From NCBI RefSeq assembly GCF_022347205.1, contig NZ_JAKRNE010000002.1:1-64000 (forward strand): a stretch of 64,000 bases of DNA. Reading direction: 5' to 3'. The position numbers were made by a program, and so were the translations under genes. Below, in pieces: positions 9,997-18,475 of the stretch (positions within the stretch are counted from its first letter, which is position 1; each line of letters starts with the position of its first letter). The DNA comes from Corynebacterium sp. ACRPO (GTDB taxonomy: Bacteria > Actinomycetota > Actinomycetes > Mycobacteriales > Mycobacteriaceae). The notes beneath the pieces are model-generated. The model saw nothing but the letters and a program-made list of their open reading frames with translations. It had not been told where the DNA came from and ran no database searches.

Positions 9997-10497
9997 TTAG
10001 CGCTCGAAATCGCGCTGGAGGTGCACCAAGCCGAGGCGGACGCCATTCTTGGTATGGATATTCGGCATGCGGCCGGTCTCGGTAAAGCCGAACTTCTTGT
10101 GCAGGGCAATAGACCCCTCGTTGGTATCGACGATATAGGTGATCATCGTCTGCACATAGGCATCGTCGGCGGCGAAGTCCATGAGGGCGTCGAGAAGCTC
10201 GGAGCCCACGCCCTTGCCCTGGGCGGAGGGGGCGATGTAGACGGAATCTTCCACGGTGCCGTAATAGATGGCGGGGGTTACGAACTGGAAGTAGGCCGCC
10301 CAGCCAATGACCTCATCATCGTCCACGGCTACAAAGACCGGGGAGCCGGCCTTAAACATTTCCTTGAGCCACTCTTCGCGGTCAGAGACCTCTTCTTGCC
10401 ACGTGACCAGGTTAGCGGCGGGTTTCGCTGCGGAGCCGGCGTTGTAGATGGCGGTGAGCGCGGGGGCGTCGGCAAGCTCAGCAGGACGGATATGCAT
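9997..10497 (-). CDS. GNAT N-acetyltransferase, phosphinothricin-acetyltransferase-like (1)
   Basis: This 166-residue GNAT protein begins IRPAELADAPALTAIYNAG, a start typical of the Pat/Bar-like branch. The acetyl-CoA loop is seen as VYIAPSAQGKGVGSELLDALMDFA (Q/RxxGxG/A pattern), then NEGSIALHKKFGFTETGRM. The substrate is unknown; members acetylate amino acids, methionine sulfone/sulfoximine or phosphinothricin. It lies 10 bp downstream of a paralogue on the same strand, so the two are a tandem duplicate transcribed together from the promoter at 11011-11016. Confidence 0.85.
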   Translation of the reverse strand: MHIRPAELADAPALTAIYNAGSAAKPAANLVTWQEEVSDREEWLKEMFKAGSPVFVAVDDDEVIGWAAYFQFVTPAIYYGTVEDSVYIAPSAQGKGVGSELLDALMDFAADDAYVQTMITYIVDTNEGSIALHKKFGFTETGRMPNIHTKNGVRLGLVHLQRDFER

Positions 10498-10507
10498 AGA
10501 AATTCCT

Positions 10508-11002
10508 TTACACCAGAAGTTGTAGGTGGGTGAGGCTCAACCAGTGATCGAACTTGTAGCAAACCTCTTTAAGAGTACCCACGTTTTCAAACCCGAACTT
10601 TTCATGCAACTTCAGCGATGCAACATTGGTGGAAACGATGAGCGCGAGCAGGGAATGGACCTTATCATCGGCGCGGGCCGCATCCACCAAGGCGCCAAGC
10701 AACGCAGTGCCCACGCCCTGGCCCTGAGCGGCGGGGGAGAGATAGATGGTGGTCTCATAACAGCCCGTCCACACCTGCGGATCGCGGTAAGGATGGTAGA
10801 GCGCCCACCCCAGGTAGGCGCCGGAATCGGACTCCGCGATGAGGCACGGGCAGCCCTCTTTCCAGATGTGGCGCAGGTAGGCTTCGCGCTCTGCGATGCT
10901 AGCCGGGGTCGTGCGGAAAATGACGTCGGTGTGCTCGATGGCCCAGTTGAGGGTCTCGGTCATGGCGGGCACGTCCGCAAGGCCAGCGGGTCTGATTAAC
11001 AT
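10508..11002 (-). CDS. GNAT N-acetyltransferase, phosphinothricin-acetyltransferase-like (2)
   Basis: This 164-residue GNAT protein is related to the gene just downstream. It begins LIRPAGLADVPAMTETLNWA and carries the acetyl-CoA loop TIYLSPAAQGQGVGTALLGALVDAA, then NVASLKLHEKFGFENVGTLKEVCYKFDHW. The last segment is closer to classical Pat/Bar enzymes than its neighbour's. I chose the ATG at 11002: a TAATAT box at 11016-11011 lies 8 nt upstream, so the mRNA is probably leaderless. An ATG at 11011 would sit inside that box. Its promoter overlaps that of divergent tatD. Confidence 0.83.
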   Translation of the reverse strand: MLIRPAGLADVPAMTETLNWAIEHTDVIFRTTPASIAEREAYLRHIWKEGCPCLIAESDSGAYLGWALYHPYRDPQVWTGCYETTIYLSPAAQGQGVGTALLGALVDAARADDKVHSLLALIVSTNVASLKLHEKFGFENVGTLKEVCYKFDHWLSLTHLQLLV

Positions 11003-11010
11003 GGCAGCCA

Positions 11011-11020
11011 ATATTACAAT
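11011..11020. promoter_or_regulatory. Overlapping divergent -10 boxes of GNAT gene and tatD
   Basis: TAATAT on the minus strand (11016-11011) serves the GNAT gene starting at 11002. TACAAT on the plus strand (11015-11020) serves tatD starting at 11028. The two hexamers share the TA at 11015-11016. Confidence 0.6.
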
Positions 11021-11027
11021 TGCCTAC

Positions 11028-11855
11028 ATGGCTAAAAAGAAGCGACGTCCCACTCCCGTTCCGGCACCGGGCCTAAGCGGCCTCATCGATGCGCACACGC
11101 ATCTGTTTTCTCACAAGGACACCGATGAGGTGCTGGTCAATCGCGCGCGTACCGCCGGTATTAGCCGCATGGTGACGGTGGGTGATGACCGCCGTGAATC
11201 GGCAGCGGCGCTGGCTACTGCACATTCCTTTCCGGATGTTTATGCCGCCTGTGCCATCCACCCGGTGCGCGCCAATGAGTTGGATGCGCCAACCAAGGTG
11301 GCGCTGGAGGAGATGGTGGCGGATCCTCGCTGCGTAGCAGTGGGAGAGACCGGCCTCGATGCCTACTGGGTGCAGCACGAGCCTGAGACCACCGCGACCA
11401 TGGCCCAACAGGAGGAATCTCTGCGGTGGCATATTGACCTCGCGGTGCGCCATGGCAAGACGCTGATGATTCACAACCGCGAGGCGGATGCGGACTTAAT
11501 GCGCATTCTTGCCGACGCCCCCTCACCCGACACCGTTATGCTGCACTGCTTTTCCTCGCCGCTGAAAGTGGCAGAGGAAGCCTTGGAGCGCGGCTACGTA
11601 TTGTCCTTTGCCGGTAACGTCACCTTCAAGCGCAATGCCGAGCTGCGGCAGGCGGCGGCGAAGGCGCCGGCCGGCCAGTTATTGGTGGAAACCGATGCGC
11701 CATATATGACGCCAGAGCCCTACCGGGGCCAGCGCAATGAACCAGCTCTTATCGGGCACACATATGAATGCATCGCTCGCGCACGCCACCAGACGGTGCA
11801 GGCGCTAGCGGCGGAGGTAAACGACACTTTTGATCGCGTCTACGGCCTGCGCTAA
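11028..11855 (+). CDS. tatD: TatD family metal-dependent hydrolase (DNase)
   Basis: This is a 275-residue TIM-barrel metallohydrolase. Metal ligands are visible in order: LIDAHTHLF (HxH), VGETGLDAYW (Glu), LMIHNREAD (His), MLHCFSS (His) and LVETDAPYMTPEPYRGQRNEP (catalytic Asp). Family members are 3'-5' exonucleases or deoxyribonucleases involved in DNA quality control. The ATG at 11028 begins just before the basic AKKKRRPTP leader and has a TACAAT box 7 nt upstream. An in-frame codon at 10896 would run through the divergent gene. It stands just before rpf2, as in other corynebacteria. Confidence 0.93.
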   Translation: MAKKKRRPTPVPAPGLSGLIDAHTHLFSHKDTDEVLVNRARTAGISRMVTVGDDRRESAAALATAHSFPDVYAACAIHPVRANELDAPTKVALEEMVADPRCVAVGETGLDAYWVQHEPETTATMAQQEESLRWHIDLAVRHGKTLMIHNREADADLMRILADAPSPDTVMLHCFSSPLKVAEEALERGYVLSFAGNVTFKRNAELRQAAAKAPAGQLLVETDAPYMTPEPYRGQRNEPALIGHTYECIARARHQTVQALAAEVNDTFDRVYGLR

Positions 11856-11861
11856 CGCCTA

Positions 11862-11877
11862 GGTGACGGTTTTCACA
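11862..11877. promoter_or_regulatory. Candidate GlxR (CRP-type) site upstream of rpf2
   Basis: GGTGACGGTTTTCACA differs from the TGTGA-N6-TCACA consensus at one position. rpf2 of C. glutamicum is reported to be controlled by GlxR together with RamA and RamB, so the position fits. The site is about 100 bp upstream of the -35 proposed here. Confidence 0.55.
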
Positions 11878-11966
11878 AAAATAAAACCCGCTGGTCAGAG
11901 GTGGCGGGGGTGCTTGGTGTGACGGTTGTGTGCCCAGTGAGGCGTGTGGTGGATTAGTCCTCGACT

Positions 11967-11995
11967 TTGTAGTGCTGTTATCGTATCGTTATTAA
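11967..11995 (+). promoter_or_regulatory. Candidate rpf2 promoter
   Basis: TTGTAG (11967-11972) and TATTAA (11990-11995) are separated by 17 bp. Transcription would begin near 12002, leaving a 5' UTR of about 140 nt. I see no recognisable riboswitch in that leader. Confidence 0.45.
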
Positions 11996-12095
11996 TCGTT
12001 CGTTTAGGTTCTAAGGTCGTGCAGCGCCACCCTCGGTGCGGCAGCAGCGGATCTGAGCAAGGGAATTGCCTGCGTGGACTTCTTTGCTGACCTAA

Positions 12096-13322
<1,227 letters not shown>

Positions 13323-13337
13323 ACCGCAGCGCTTCTT

Positions 13338-13370
13338 GGCCGCACACCCACTGTGGTGTGCGGCCTTTTT
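13338..13370 (+). terminator. Intrinsic terminator after rpf2
   Basis: GGCCGCACAC (13338-13347) pairs with GTGTGCGGCC (13356-13365), followed by five T. It ends 24 bp before rsmA, so rsmA needs its own promoter, which is seen at 13382-13387. Confidence 0.85.
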
Positions 13371-13394
13371 GTCTCTTCTACTAAGTTAGAAGGC

Positions 13395-14255
13395 ATGACT
13401 AATTCCACCGGCGCCGCGCTTTTGGGTCCCGTTGAGATCCGCGCCCTCGCGGAGAAGCTCGACATCGTGCCCACCAAGAAGTTGGGGCAGAACTTTCTGC
13501 ATGACCCGAATACCATCCGGCGCATCGTCGCTGCGGCGGAGCTGGAGCCTACAGATCGCGTCCTCGAGGTGGGCCCCGGATTGGGCTCGCTGACCCTTGG
13601 CTTGGTTGAGGCCGTGGGGGACGTGACCGCGGTAGAGATCGATTCCCGCCTGGCGGCGCAGCTGCCCGATACCGTGGCAGAGCGCGCCCCTGGGTATGCG
13701 CAGCGCCTGCGCGTAGTGGAAAAGGACGCACTGCGCGTGACGGATTCTGATGTCACGGAGCCGACTGCCCTCGTGGCCAACCTGCCGTATAACGTCGCCG
13801 TACCGGTTCTACTGCATTTGCTGGAGACATTTCCCTCCATTCGCCGCGTGCTGGTGATGGTCCAGCTGGAGGTGGCGGACCGTCTCGCCGCCCAGCCGGG
13901 CAGCAAGGTTTATGGCGTGCCCTCGGTCAAGGCGGGCTTTTATGGCAAGGTCTCCAAGGCTGGCACGATTGGCAAGAACGTTTTTTGGCCGGCGCCTAAT
14001 ATTGAGTCTGGCCTGGTGCGCATCGATGTCTTTGAAGATGCTCCTTGGCCGGTTACCGATGAGTCGCGGGCTAATGTCTGGCCGGTTATCGACGCCGCCT
14101 TTGCCCAACGCCGCAAGACCCTCCGCGCGGCATTGTCTGGCCACTTTGGTTCGGGTGCCGCGGCCGAGGAAGCGCTGCGAGCGGCGGATATCGATCCGAA
14201 GCAGCGCGGTGAAAAGCTTGCCGTAGAGGACTTCGTACGATTGGCAGGAATCTAA
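13395..14255 (+). CDS. rsmA: 16S rRNA (adenine1518/1519-N6)-dimethyltransferase RsmA/KsgA
   Basis: This 286-residue Rossmann methyltransferase dimethylates two adjacent adenines in helix 45 of 16S rRNA during 30S assembly. Motifs seen are [32 protein letters not shown] (SAM motif I), [20 protein letters not shown] (the N-L-P-Y catalytic motif IV), and [14 protein letters not shown] with [13 protein letters not shown]. The start at 13395 is set by the family's N-terminal extent and by a TAAGTT box 7 nt upstream; an AGAAGG could also act as a ribosome site. The stop codon is followed directly by the ispE ATG, so the two genes form an operon. Confidence 0.96.
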   Translation: MTNSTGAALLGPVEIRALAEKLDIVPTKKLGQNFLHDPNTIRRIVAAAELEPTDRVLEVGPGLGSLTLGLVEAVGDVTAVEIDSRLAAQLPDTVAERAPGYAQRLRVVEKDALRVTDSDVTEPTALVANLPYNVAVPVLLHLLETFPSIRRVLVMVQLEVADRLAAQPGSKVYGVPSVKAGFYGKVSKAGTIGKNVFWPAPNIESGLVRIDVFEDAPWPVTDESRANVWPVIDAAFAQRRKTLRAALSGHFGSGAAAEEALRAADIDPKQRGEKLAVEDFVRLAGI

Positions 14256-15236
14256 ATGAGTGCACCGCTAGATAACGAACCATTCGTCTATACCGCGCGC
14301 GCTCACTCCAAGGTCAATATTCACCTCGGCGTGGAGGAACCGCGCGAGGATGGGTTCCATGAGCTTGCCAGTGTCTTTCAGTCTTTGGAGCTGCATGACA
14401 CCGTGACGCTCACGGACTTGGGTAATCCCGAGGTGGATAAGCCGCGCATTCAAGGCTTAAAGGTTACGGGCCCTCATGCGCAGGGCGTGCCAGAGGACTA
14501 TACAAACTTGGCGTGGACCGCGGTTAACCGCATCATGCAGTACCTCTACACCACCCATGGGCCGAAGGCGCTGCCGGAGGTAGCGCTGGAAATCCACAAA
14601 GCCATCCCTACCGCCGGCGGCATGGCGGGTGGCTCTGCTGATGCGGCCGCCGCGCTGCGCCTTGCTGAGCGCTGCTATGGCGGCTACTACGGCATCGACT
14701 CGGTGGGCGAGCCGATTCTGGACGCGCTAGGCGCGGCGTTGGGTTCGGATGTTCCCTTTACTCTGTTGGGTGGCACCGCGCTCGGTACGGGGCGCGGCGA
14801 GCAGCTTACCCCGATGATGGCGCGCGGTACCTACCATTGGGCGCTTATCGCCTCGGACCGCGGGCTATCTACCCCGCAGGTCTTTCACAAGTTGGATGAA
14901 ATGCGAGAAAAGGGTCGCGGCGGCGCGCCGCACATGGATACCGCGGCGGTATCGCAGGCGCTCATCTCAGGCGACCCGCACCGGGTGGCAGAGCACTTGC
15001 ATAATGACCTGCAGCCGGCGGCGCTTTCCCTGCGCCCGGATCTGCGTAAGACGCTGGAGGCGGGTGTGGCCGCCGGAGCCCTCGCGGGCATTGTCTCCGG
15101 CAGTGGTCCGACCTGTGCCTTCCTCTGTGCTGGGGCAGAGGAGGCTAGGGAAGTGGTCTCCCAGGTGACGGTGGAAATTCCCGGAACCAAGGGTGTGGCT
15201 ACCCATGGACCCGCTAGCGGCGCCGTGGTGCTGTAG
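14256..15236 (+). CDS. ispE: 4-diphosphocytidyl-2-C-methyl-D-erythritol kinase
   Basis: This 326-residue GHMP kinase phosphorylates CDP-methylerythritol in the non-mevalonate isoprenoid pathway, which feeds polyprenyl phosphate carriers for the wall. The N-terminal HSKVNIHLGV holds the substrate Lys. The ATP loop is IPTAGGMAGGSADAAAALR. The third GHMP motif is GIVSGSGPTCAFL. The length is near the actinobacterial norm. The ATG follows the rsmA stop with no gap, so translation is coupled. The stop abuts that of the converging aztD gene as TAGCTA, leaving no space for a terminator. Confidence 0.95.
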   Translation: MSAPLDNEPFVYTARAHSKVNIHLGVEEPREDGFHELASVFQSLELHDTVTLTDLGNPEVDKPRIQGLKVTGPHAQGVPEDYTNLAWTAVNRIMQYLYTTHGPKALPEVALEIHKAIPTAGGMAGGSADAAAALRLAERCYGGYYGIDSVGEPILDALGAALGSDVPFTLLGGTALGTGRGEQLTPMMARGTYHWALIASDRGLSTPQVFHKLDEMREKGRGGAPHMDTAAVSQALISGDPHRVAEHLHNDLQPAALSLRPDLRKTLEAGVAAGALAGIVSGSGPTCAFLCAGAEEAREVVSQVTVEIPGTKGVATHGPASGAVVL

Positions 15237-16574
15237 CTAGAGCACCGTCATCTCGGTGGGCTCGATGTCGAGGTCGAAGCGGTTGACTTCCTTTTCTTGG
15301 AGGAGGTCGATGACCACGAGCTGCTTCTTTTGGGCGTCGGTAATAAAGGCGTAGCCATCGGCAGCCTGCAGGATGGGCCCCGGCTGCTGCCATTCCTTAT
15401 TTTCCTTCCACCTGGAGATGGCATCGATCTGCGAGGTGATTTCGCCGGAATCTGGGTCGATGATGTTGAGTTTGCCGTCGGTAGTGAGCACCAGTGCCTC
15501 GCCCAGCGGGCCGCGGGCCAGGGAGCGGAACCAATAGGAAGCATCGAGGTCAACCTTCTTCGCGGAAAAGTCCTTAGTATCCACCAAGGTCACGGAGGTG
15601 GGGCGCTCGAGTTCTGCATCCTCGTCGGTCTTATTATCGGCCAGAATGACATCGGATTCCTCCGAACCGGCAGCATTGCCCGAGCGCTGGTAGCCGCCTG
15701 CGCCGGCATAGGCGGAGGCGTCCACCTTGTGGAACTTTGTGCCATCGAAGATTACAGGGCCGTCCTCGCAGCCGAAGAAGATATTGCCGTTTCCGGCGGC
15801 GGCCTCGCCGTGCACGCCTGGGCACTCGGTGGTTTCAGTAAGGACCTTGCCCTCCTTATCCAGATGCTGGATAGTGTGGCGTTCGTCCTCGGTTCCCTTG
15901 GTGATAACTACCGAGCCATCCTTCAGCGGTACAGCCACGCCGTGGTGTGCGGCGCCGGTGTCTACGGTATTGACCGGCTGGGCATCGTCTTTGCCAATGT
16001 CTTCGGTCTTGTAAATTTTCGCTACTCCATCGCCGTCTGAAAACAGTGCGGTAAAGCCGTCGTGGTGGACCACGTGGCCGGCGTGCGGGGCCTTGATAGG
16101 GGCGTCGCCAAGCGAAGGCTCAGCGGTGTAGTAGTGGTTGTGATCGCCGTGGCCCTTGGTGATGCGCCCGGTGTCGTAGGTGAGGAAGCTATCGCCTTTG
16201 GTGACCATGACGTGGCGGTCGTCGCCGGCATCGCTCAGGCGCAGGAAGGCATTCATTTTGTCCTCGCCGATTACCTTGCCGGTCTTGGCGTCATAAGCTC
16301 GCAGACCCTCCGCGTGGGAAATGACAATGCGGGTGGGCAGCTGGGCTACCTCGGTCTCGCCCTCCTCGGCTTCGAAACCTTCGTGCGAGTGCCCGGCGTG
16401 GTCATGGCCGTGCTCATGCTCATGGTCGTGCTCGTGAGCGTGGTCCTCCTCGCTGTGCGCGTGGCCGTGGGAGTGCAGGGAGTCCTTTTCCTCTTCGGTG
16501 GGGGCGGAACAGGAGGTAATGGCTACTGCCGCGGCAGAGAGCACCGCGCAGAGGGAAAGTGTGTAATGCTTCAT
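15237..16574 (-). CDS. aztD: AztD-like zinc-binding lipoprotein (zinc metallochaperone)
   Basis: This 445-residue exported protein has a signal peptide ending in a lipobox (AITSC, about residues 19-23), then a very His/Asp/Glu-rich zinc-binding stretch at about residues 35-65. A long repeat region consistent with a beta-propeller follows (VISHAEGLRAYDAKTGKVIG, HAGHVVHHDGFTALFSDGDG, DTGAAHHGVAVPLKDGSVVITKGT). That layout matches AztD, the periplasmic chaperone that hands zinc to the AztC binding protein of the AztABC importer. No aztABC genes lie within this window, so any partner is elsewhere. A TTGCTA-N17-TAGTGT promoter with a Zur-like box fixes the ATG at 16574 as the start and suggests induction by zinc shortage. 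Confidence 0.85.
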   Translation of the reverse strand: MKHYTLSLCAVLSAAAVAITSCSAPTEEEKDSLHSHGHAHSEEDHAHEHDHEHEHGHDHAGHSHEGFEAEEGETEVAQLPTRIVISHAEGLRAYDAKTGKVIGEDKMNAFLRLSDAGDDRHVMVTKGDSFLTYDTGRITKGHGDHNHYYTAEPSLGDAPIKAPHAGHVVHHDGFTALFSDGDGVAKIYKTEDIGKDDAQPVNTVDTGAAHHGVAVPLKDGSVVITKGTEDERHTIQHLDKEGKVLTETTECPGVHGEAAAGNGNIFFGCEDGPVIFDGTKFHKVDASAYAGAGGYQRSGNAAGSEESDVILADNKTDEDAELERPTSVTLVDTKDFSAKKVDLDASYWFRSLARGPLGEALVLTTDGKLNIIDPDSGEITSQIDAISRWKENKEWQQPGPILQAADGYAFITDAQKKQLVVIDLLQEKEVNRFDLDIEPTEMTVL

Positions 16575-16582
16575 ACATAGGC

Positions 16583-16611
16583 ACACTATTGGACGTGAAA
16601 ATCAATAGCAA
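16583..16611 (-). promoter_or_regulatory. aztD promoter with Zur-like box
   Basis: On the minus strand TTGCTA (16611-16606) and TAGTGT (16588-16583) are 17 bp apart, and the -10 ends 8 nt before the ATG. Plus-strand TGAAAATCAATAGCA (16596-16610) covers the spacer and -35. It resembles the TGAAAAT-type Zur half-site, but the second half is degenerate. Confidence 0.5.
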
Positions 16612-16666
16612 TAGGTTGGAGGAATGCGGGGGTATGTGCAGGGAGGTATTAAGATGGACACTCGTT

Positions 16667-18475
16667 ATGGCAAACCTGATTAACCTCGAGCAAGTCAGCA
16701 AAACTTATGGATTAAAAACCCTCCTAGACGGGGTATCCCTAGGTGTGCAAAGCGGCGATCGCATCGGCATCGTCGGCGTTAATGGCGGTGGCAAAACCAC
16801 CCTGCTGGAGGTGCTCACCGGCATCGAGCCGCCCGACGCCGGCCGCGTATCCCATACCTCTGATTTGCGCATGGCTGTGGTTACCCAGCGCTTTGACTTG
16901 CCCGATGAGCTGACCATCGCGCAAGTGATTATTGAGCCGCTGGAATTGGAGACCTATGAGTGGGCCTCCAATGCCAAGGTGCGCGATGTCTTGGGCGGGC
17001 TGGGCATTGTAGATCTTGGGCTCGATACTCCGGTGGGTTCGCTCTCCGGTGGCGAGCGCCGCCGCGTGAACCTGGCCGCCGCGCTAGTGCAGGATTTGGA
17101 CCTCGTGGTGCTCGATGAGCCGACCAACCACCTCGACGTGGAAGGCGTGCAGTGGCTCGCGGACCACCTGCTCAAGCGCAACCTGGCCGTGGTCGTGGTT
17201 ACTCACGATCGCTGGTTCCTCGATACCGTGGCCACGTGGACCTGGGAGGTACACGATGGCGTGGTCGATACCTACGAGGGTGGATACAACGATTGGACCT
17301 TTGCCCGCGCCGAGCGTGCCCGCCAGGCCGACGCCATGGAGCAGCGCCGCAAGAACCTCGCCCGCAAGGAGCTGGCCTGGCTGCGCCGCGGCGCACCGGC
17401 GCGTACCTCCAAGCCGCGCTACCGTATCGAGGCCGCTGAGGCGCTGATCGCTGACGTGCCGGAGCCACGCAATAAGGTCGAGCTCATGGCCTTTTCCAAG
17501 CAGCGCCAAGGCCGCGTGGTTATCGAGCTAGAGGATGCCACCGTGCAGTCCCCGGACGGTCGCACCTTGGTGGACCACCTCACCTGGCGCCTAGCCCCCG
17601 GCGAACGCATTGGTTTGGTGGGCGTTAATGGCTCTGGCAAAACCACCCTGCTGCGCACCTTGGCCGGCGAGTACGAGCTGGCGGCAGGCAAGCGCATCGA
17701 GGGTCAAACCGTGCGCCTCGGTTGGCTGCGCCAGGAACTCGATGACTTGGATCCGGAGCGCCGGCTTATCGACGCCGTCGAGGACGTCGCCACCTACGTT
17801 CAGCTTGGCAAAAAGGAGCTTTCCGCCTCCCAGCTGGCCGAGCGCCTGGGATTTTCCGCCAAGCGTCAACGCACTCCGGTAGGTGACCTCTCTGGTGGCG
17901 AGCGCCGCCGCTTGCAGCTGACCCGCGTACTGATGGCCGAGCCCAATGTGTTGTTGCTGGACGAGCCCACCAACGATCTCGATATCGATACCCTGCAGGA
18001 ACTGGAGTCCCTCCTGGACTCCTGGCCTGGCACCATGGTGGTCATTTCGCACGATCGCTACCTCATTGAGCGCATCGCGGATAACACCTACGCGCTCTTT
18101 GGCGATGGCAAGCTCACCAACCTTCCCGGTGGCATCGACGAGTACCTGCGCAAGCGCGCCGCACTTGAGGCCCAGCAGAGTTCCGGTGTGCTCAACCTGG
18201 GAGAAAAGAAGGCAGACAACGCTGCACCGAAGCCAGAAAAGAAGCTCTCGTCCCAGCAAGAGCGCGAAATCACCAAGAAGATGAACGCCCTCGAGCGCAA
18301 GATGCACAAGCTGGAAAAGGCGGCCGCGCAGATTAATGAGAAAATGGCGACCGCCGCGGAAAAGGTTGATACCCAGGCCTTGACCGAATTGGACGGAGAC
18401 TTAAAGGAAAACCGCAGCGCCTACGAGGAATTGGAGATGGAATGGCTGGAGTTGGGGGAGAAGCTCGAAGGGTAG
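16667..18475 (+). CDS. ABC-F family ATPase (Uup-like)
   Basis: This 602-residue cytosolic protein has two ABC domains and no membrane segment. Walker A motifs are GVNGGGKTT (about residue 38) and GVNGSGKTT (about 320). Signatures are LSGGERRR in each half, with DEPTNHLD and DEPTNDLD. A linker of about 80 residues joins the halves, and a C-terminal coiled coil rich in Lys/Glu (about 530-600) is present, as in Uup. ABC-F proteins act on ribosomes, relieving stalled or antibiotic-blocked complexes; the exact target is not known here. The ATG at 16667 begins the conserved ANLINLEQVSKTYG. A TAAGAT box at 16650-16655 leaves a leader of only about 5 nt. It overlaps the next gene by 34 bp. Confidence 0.92.
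   Translation: MANLINLEQVSKTYGLKTLLDGVSLGVQSGDRIGIVGVNGGGKTTLLEVLTGIEPPDAGRVSHTSDLRMAVVTQRFDLPDELTIAQVIIEPLELETYEWASNAKVRDVLGGLGIVDLGLDTPVGSLSGGERRRVNLAAALVQDLDLVVLDEPTNHLDVEGVQWLADHLLKRNLAVVVVTHDRWFLDTVATWTWEVHDGVVDTYEGGYNDWTFARAERARQADAMEQRRKNLARKELAWLRRGAPARTSKPRYRIEAAEALIADVPEPRNKVELMAFSKQRQGRVVIELEDATVQSPDGRTLVDHLTWRLAPGERIGLVGVNGSGKTTLLRTLAGEYELAAGKRIEGQTVRLGWLRQELDDLDPERRLIDAVEDVATYVQLGKKELSASQLAERLGFSAKRQRTPVGDLSGGERRRLQLTRVLMAEPNVLLLDEPTNDLDIDTLQELESLLDSWPGTMVVISHDRYLIERIADNTYALFGDGKLTNLPGGIDEYLRKRAALEAQQSSGVLNLGEKKADNAAPKPEKKLSSQQEREITKKMNALERKMHKLEKAAAQINEKMATAAEKVDTQALTELDGDLKENRSAYEELEMEWLELGEKLEG

Noticed and set aside
10497..10508. The tandem GNAT genes as one broken gene
   Set aside because: Each has a complete GNAT domain with its own start, acetyl-CoA loop and stop, so they are paralogues.
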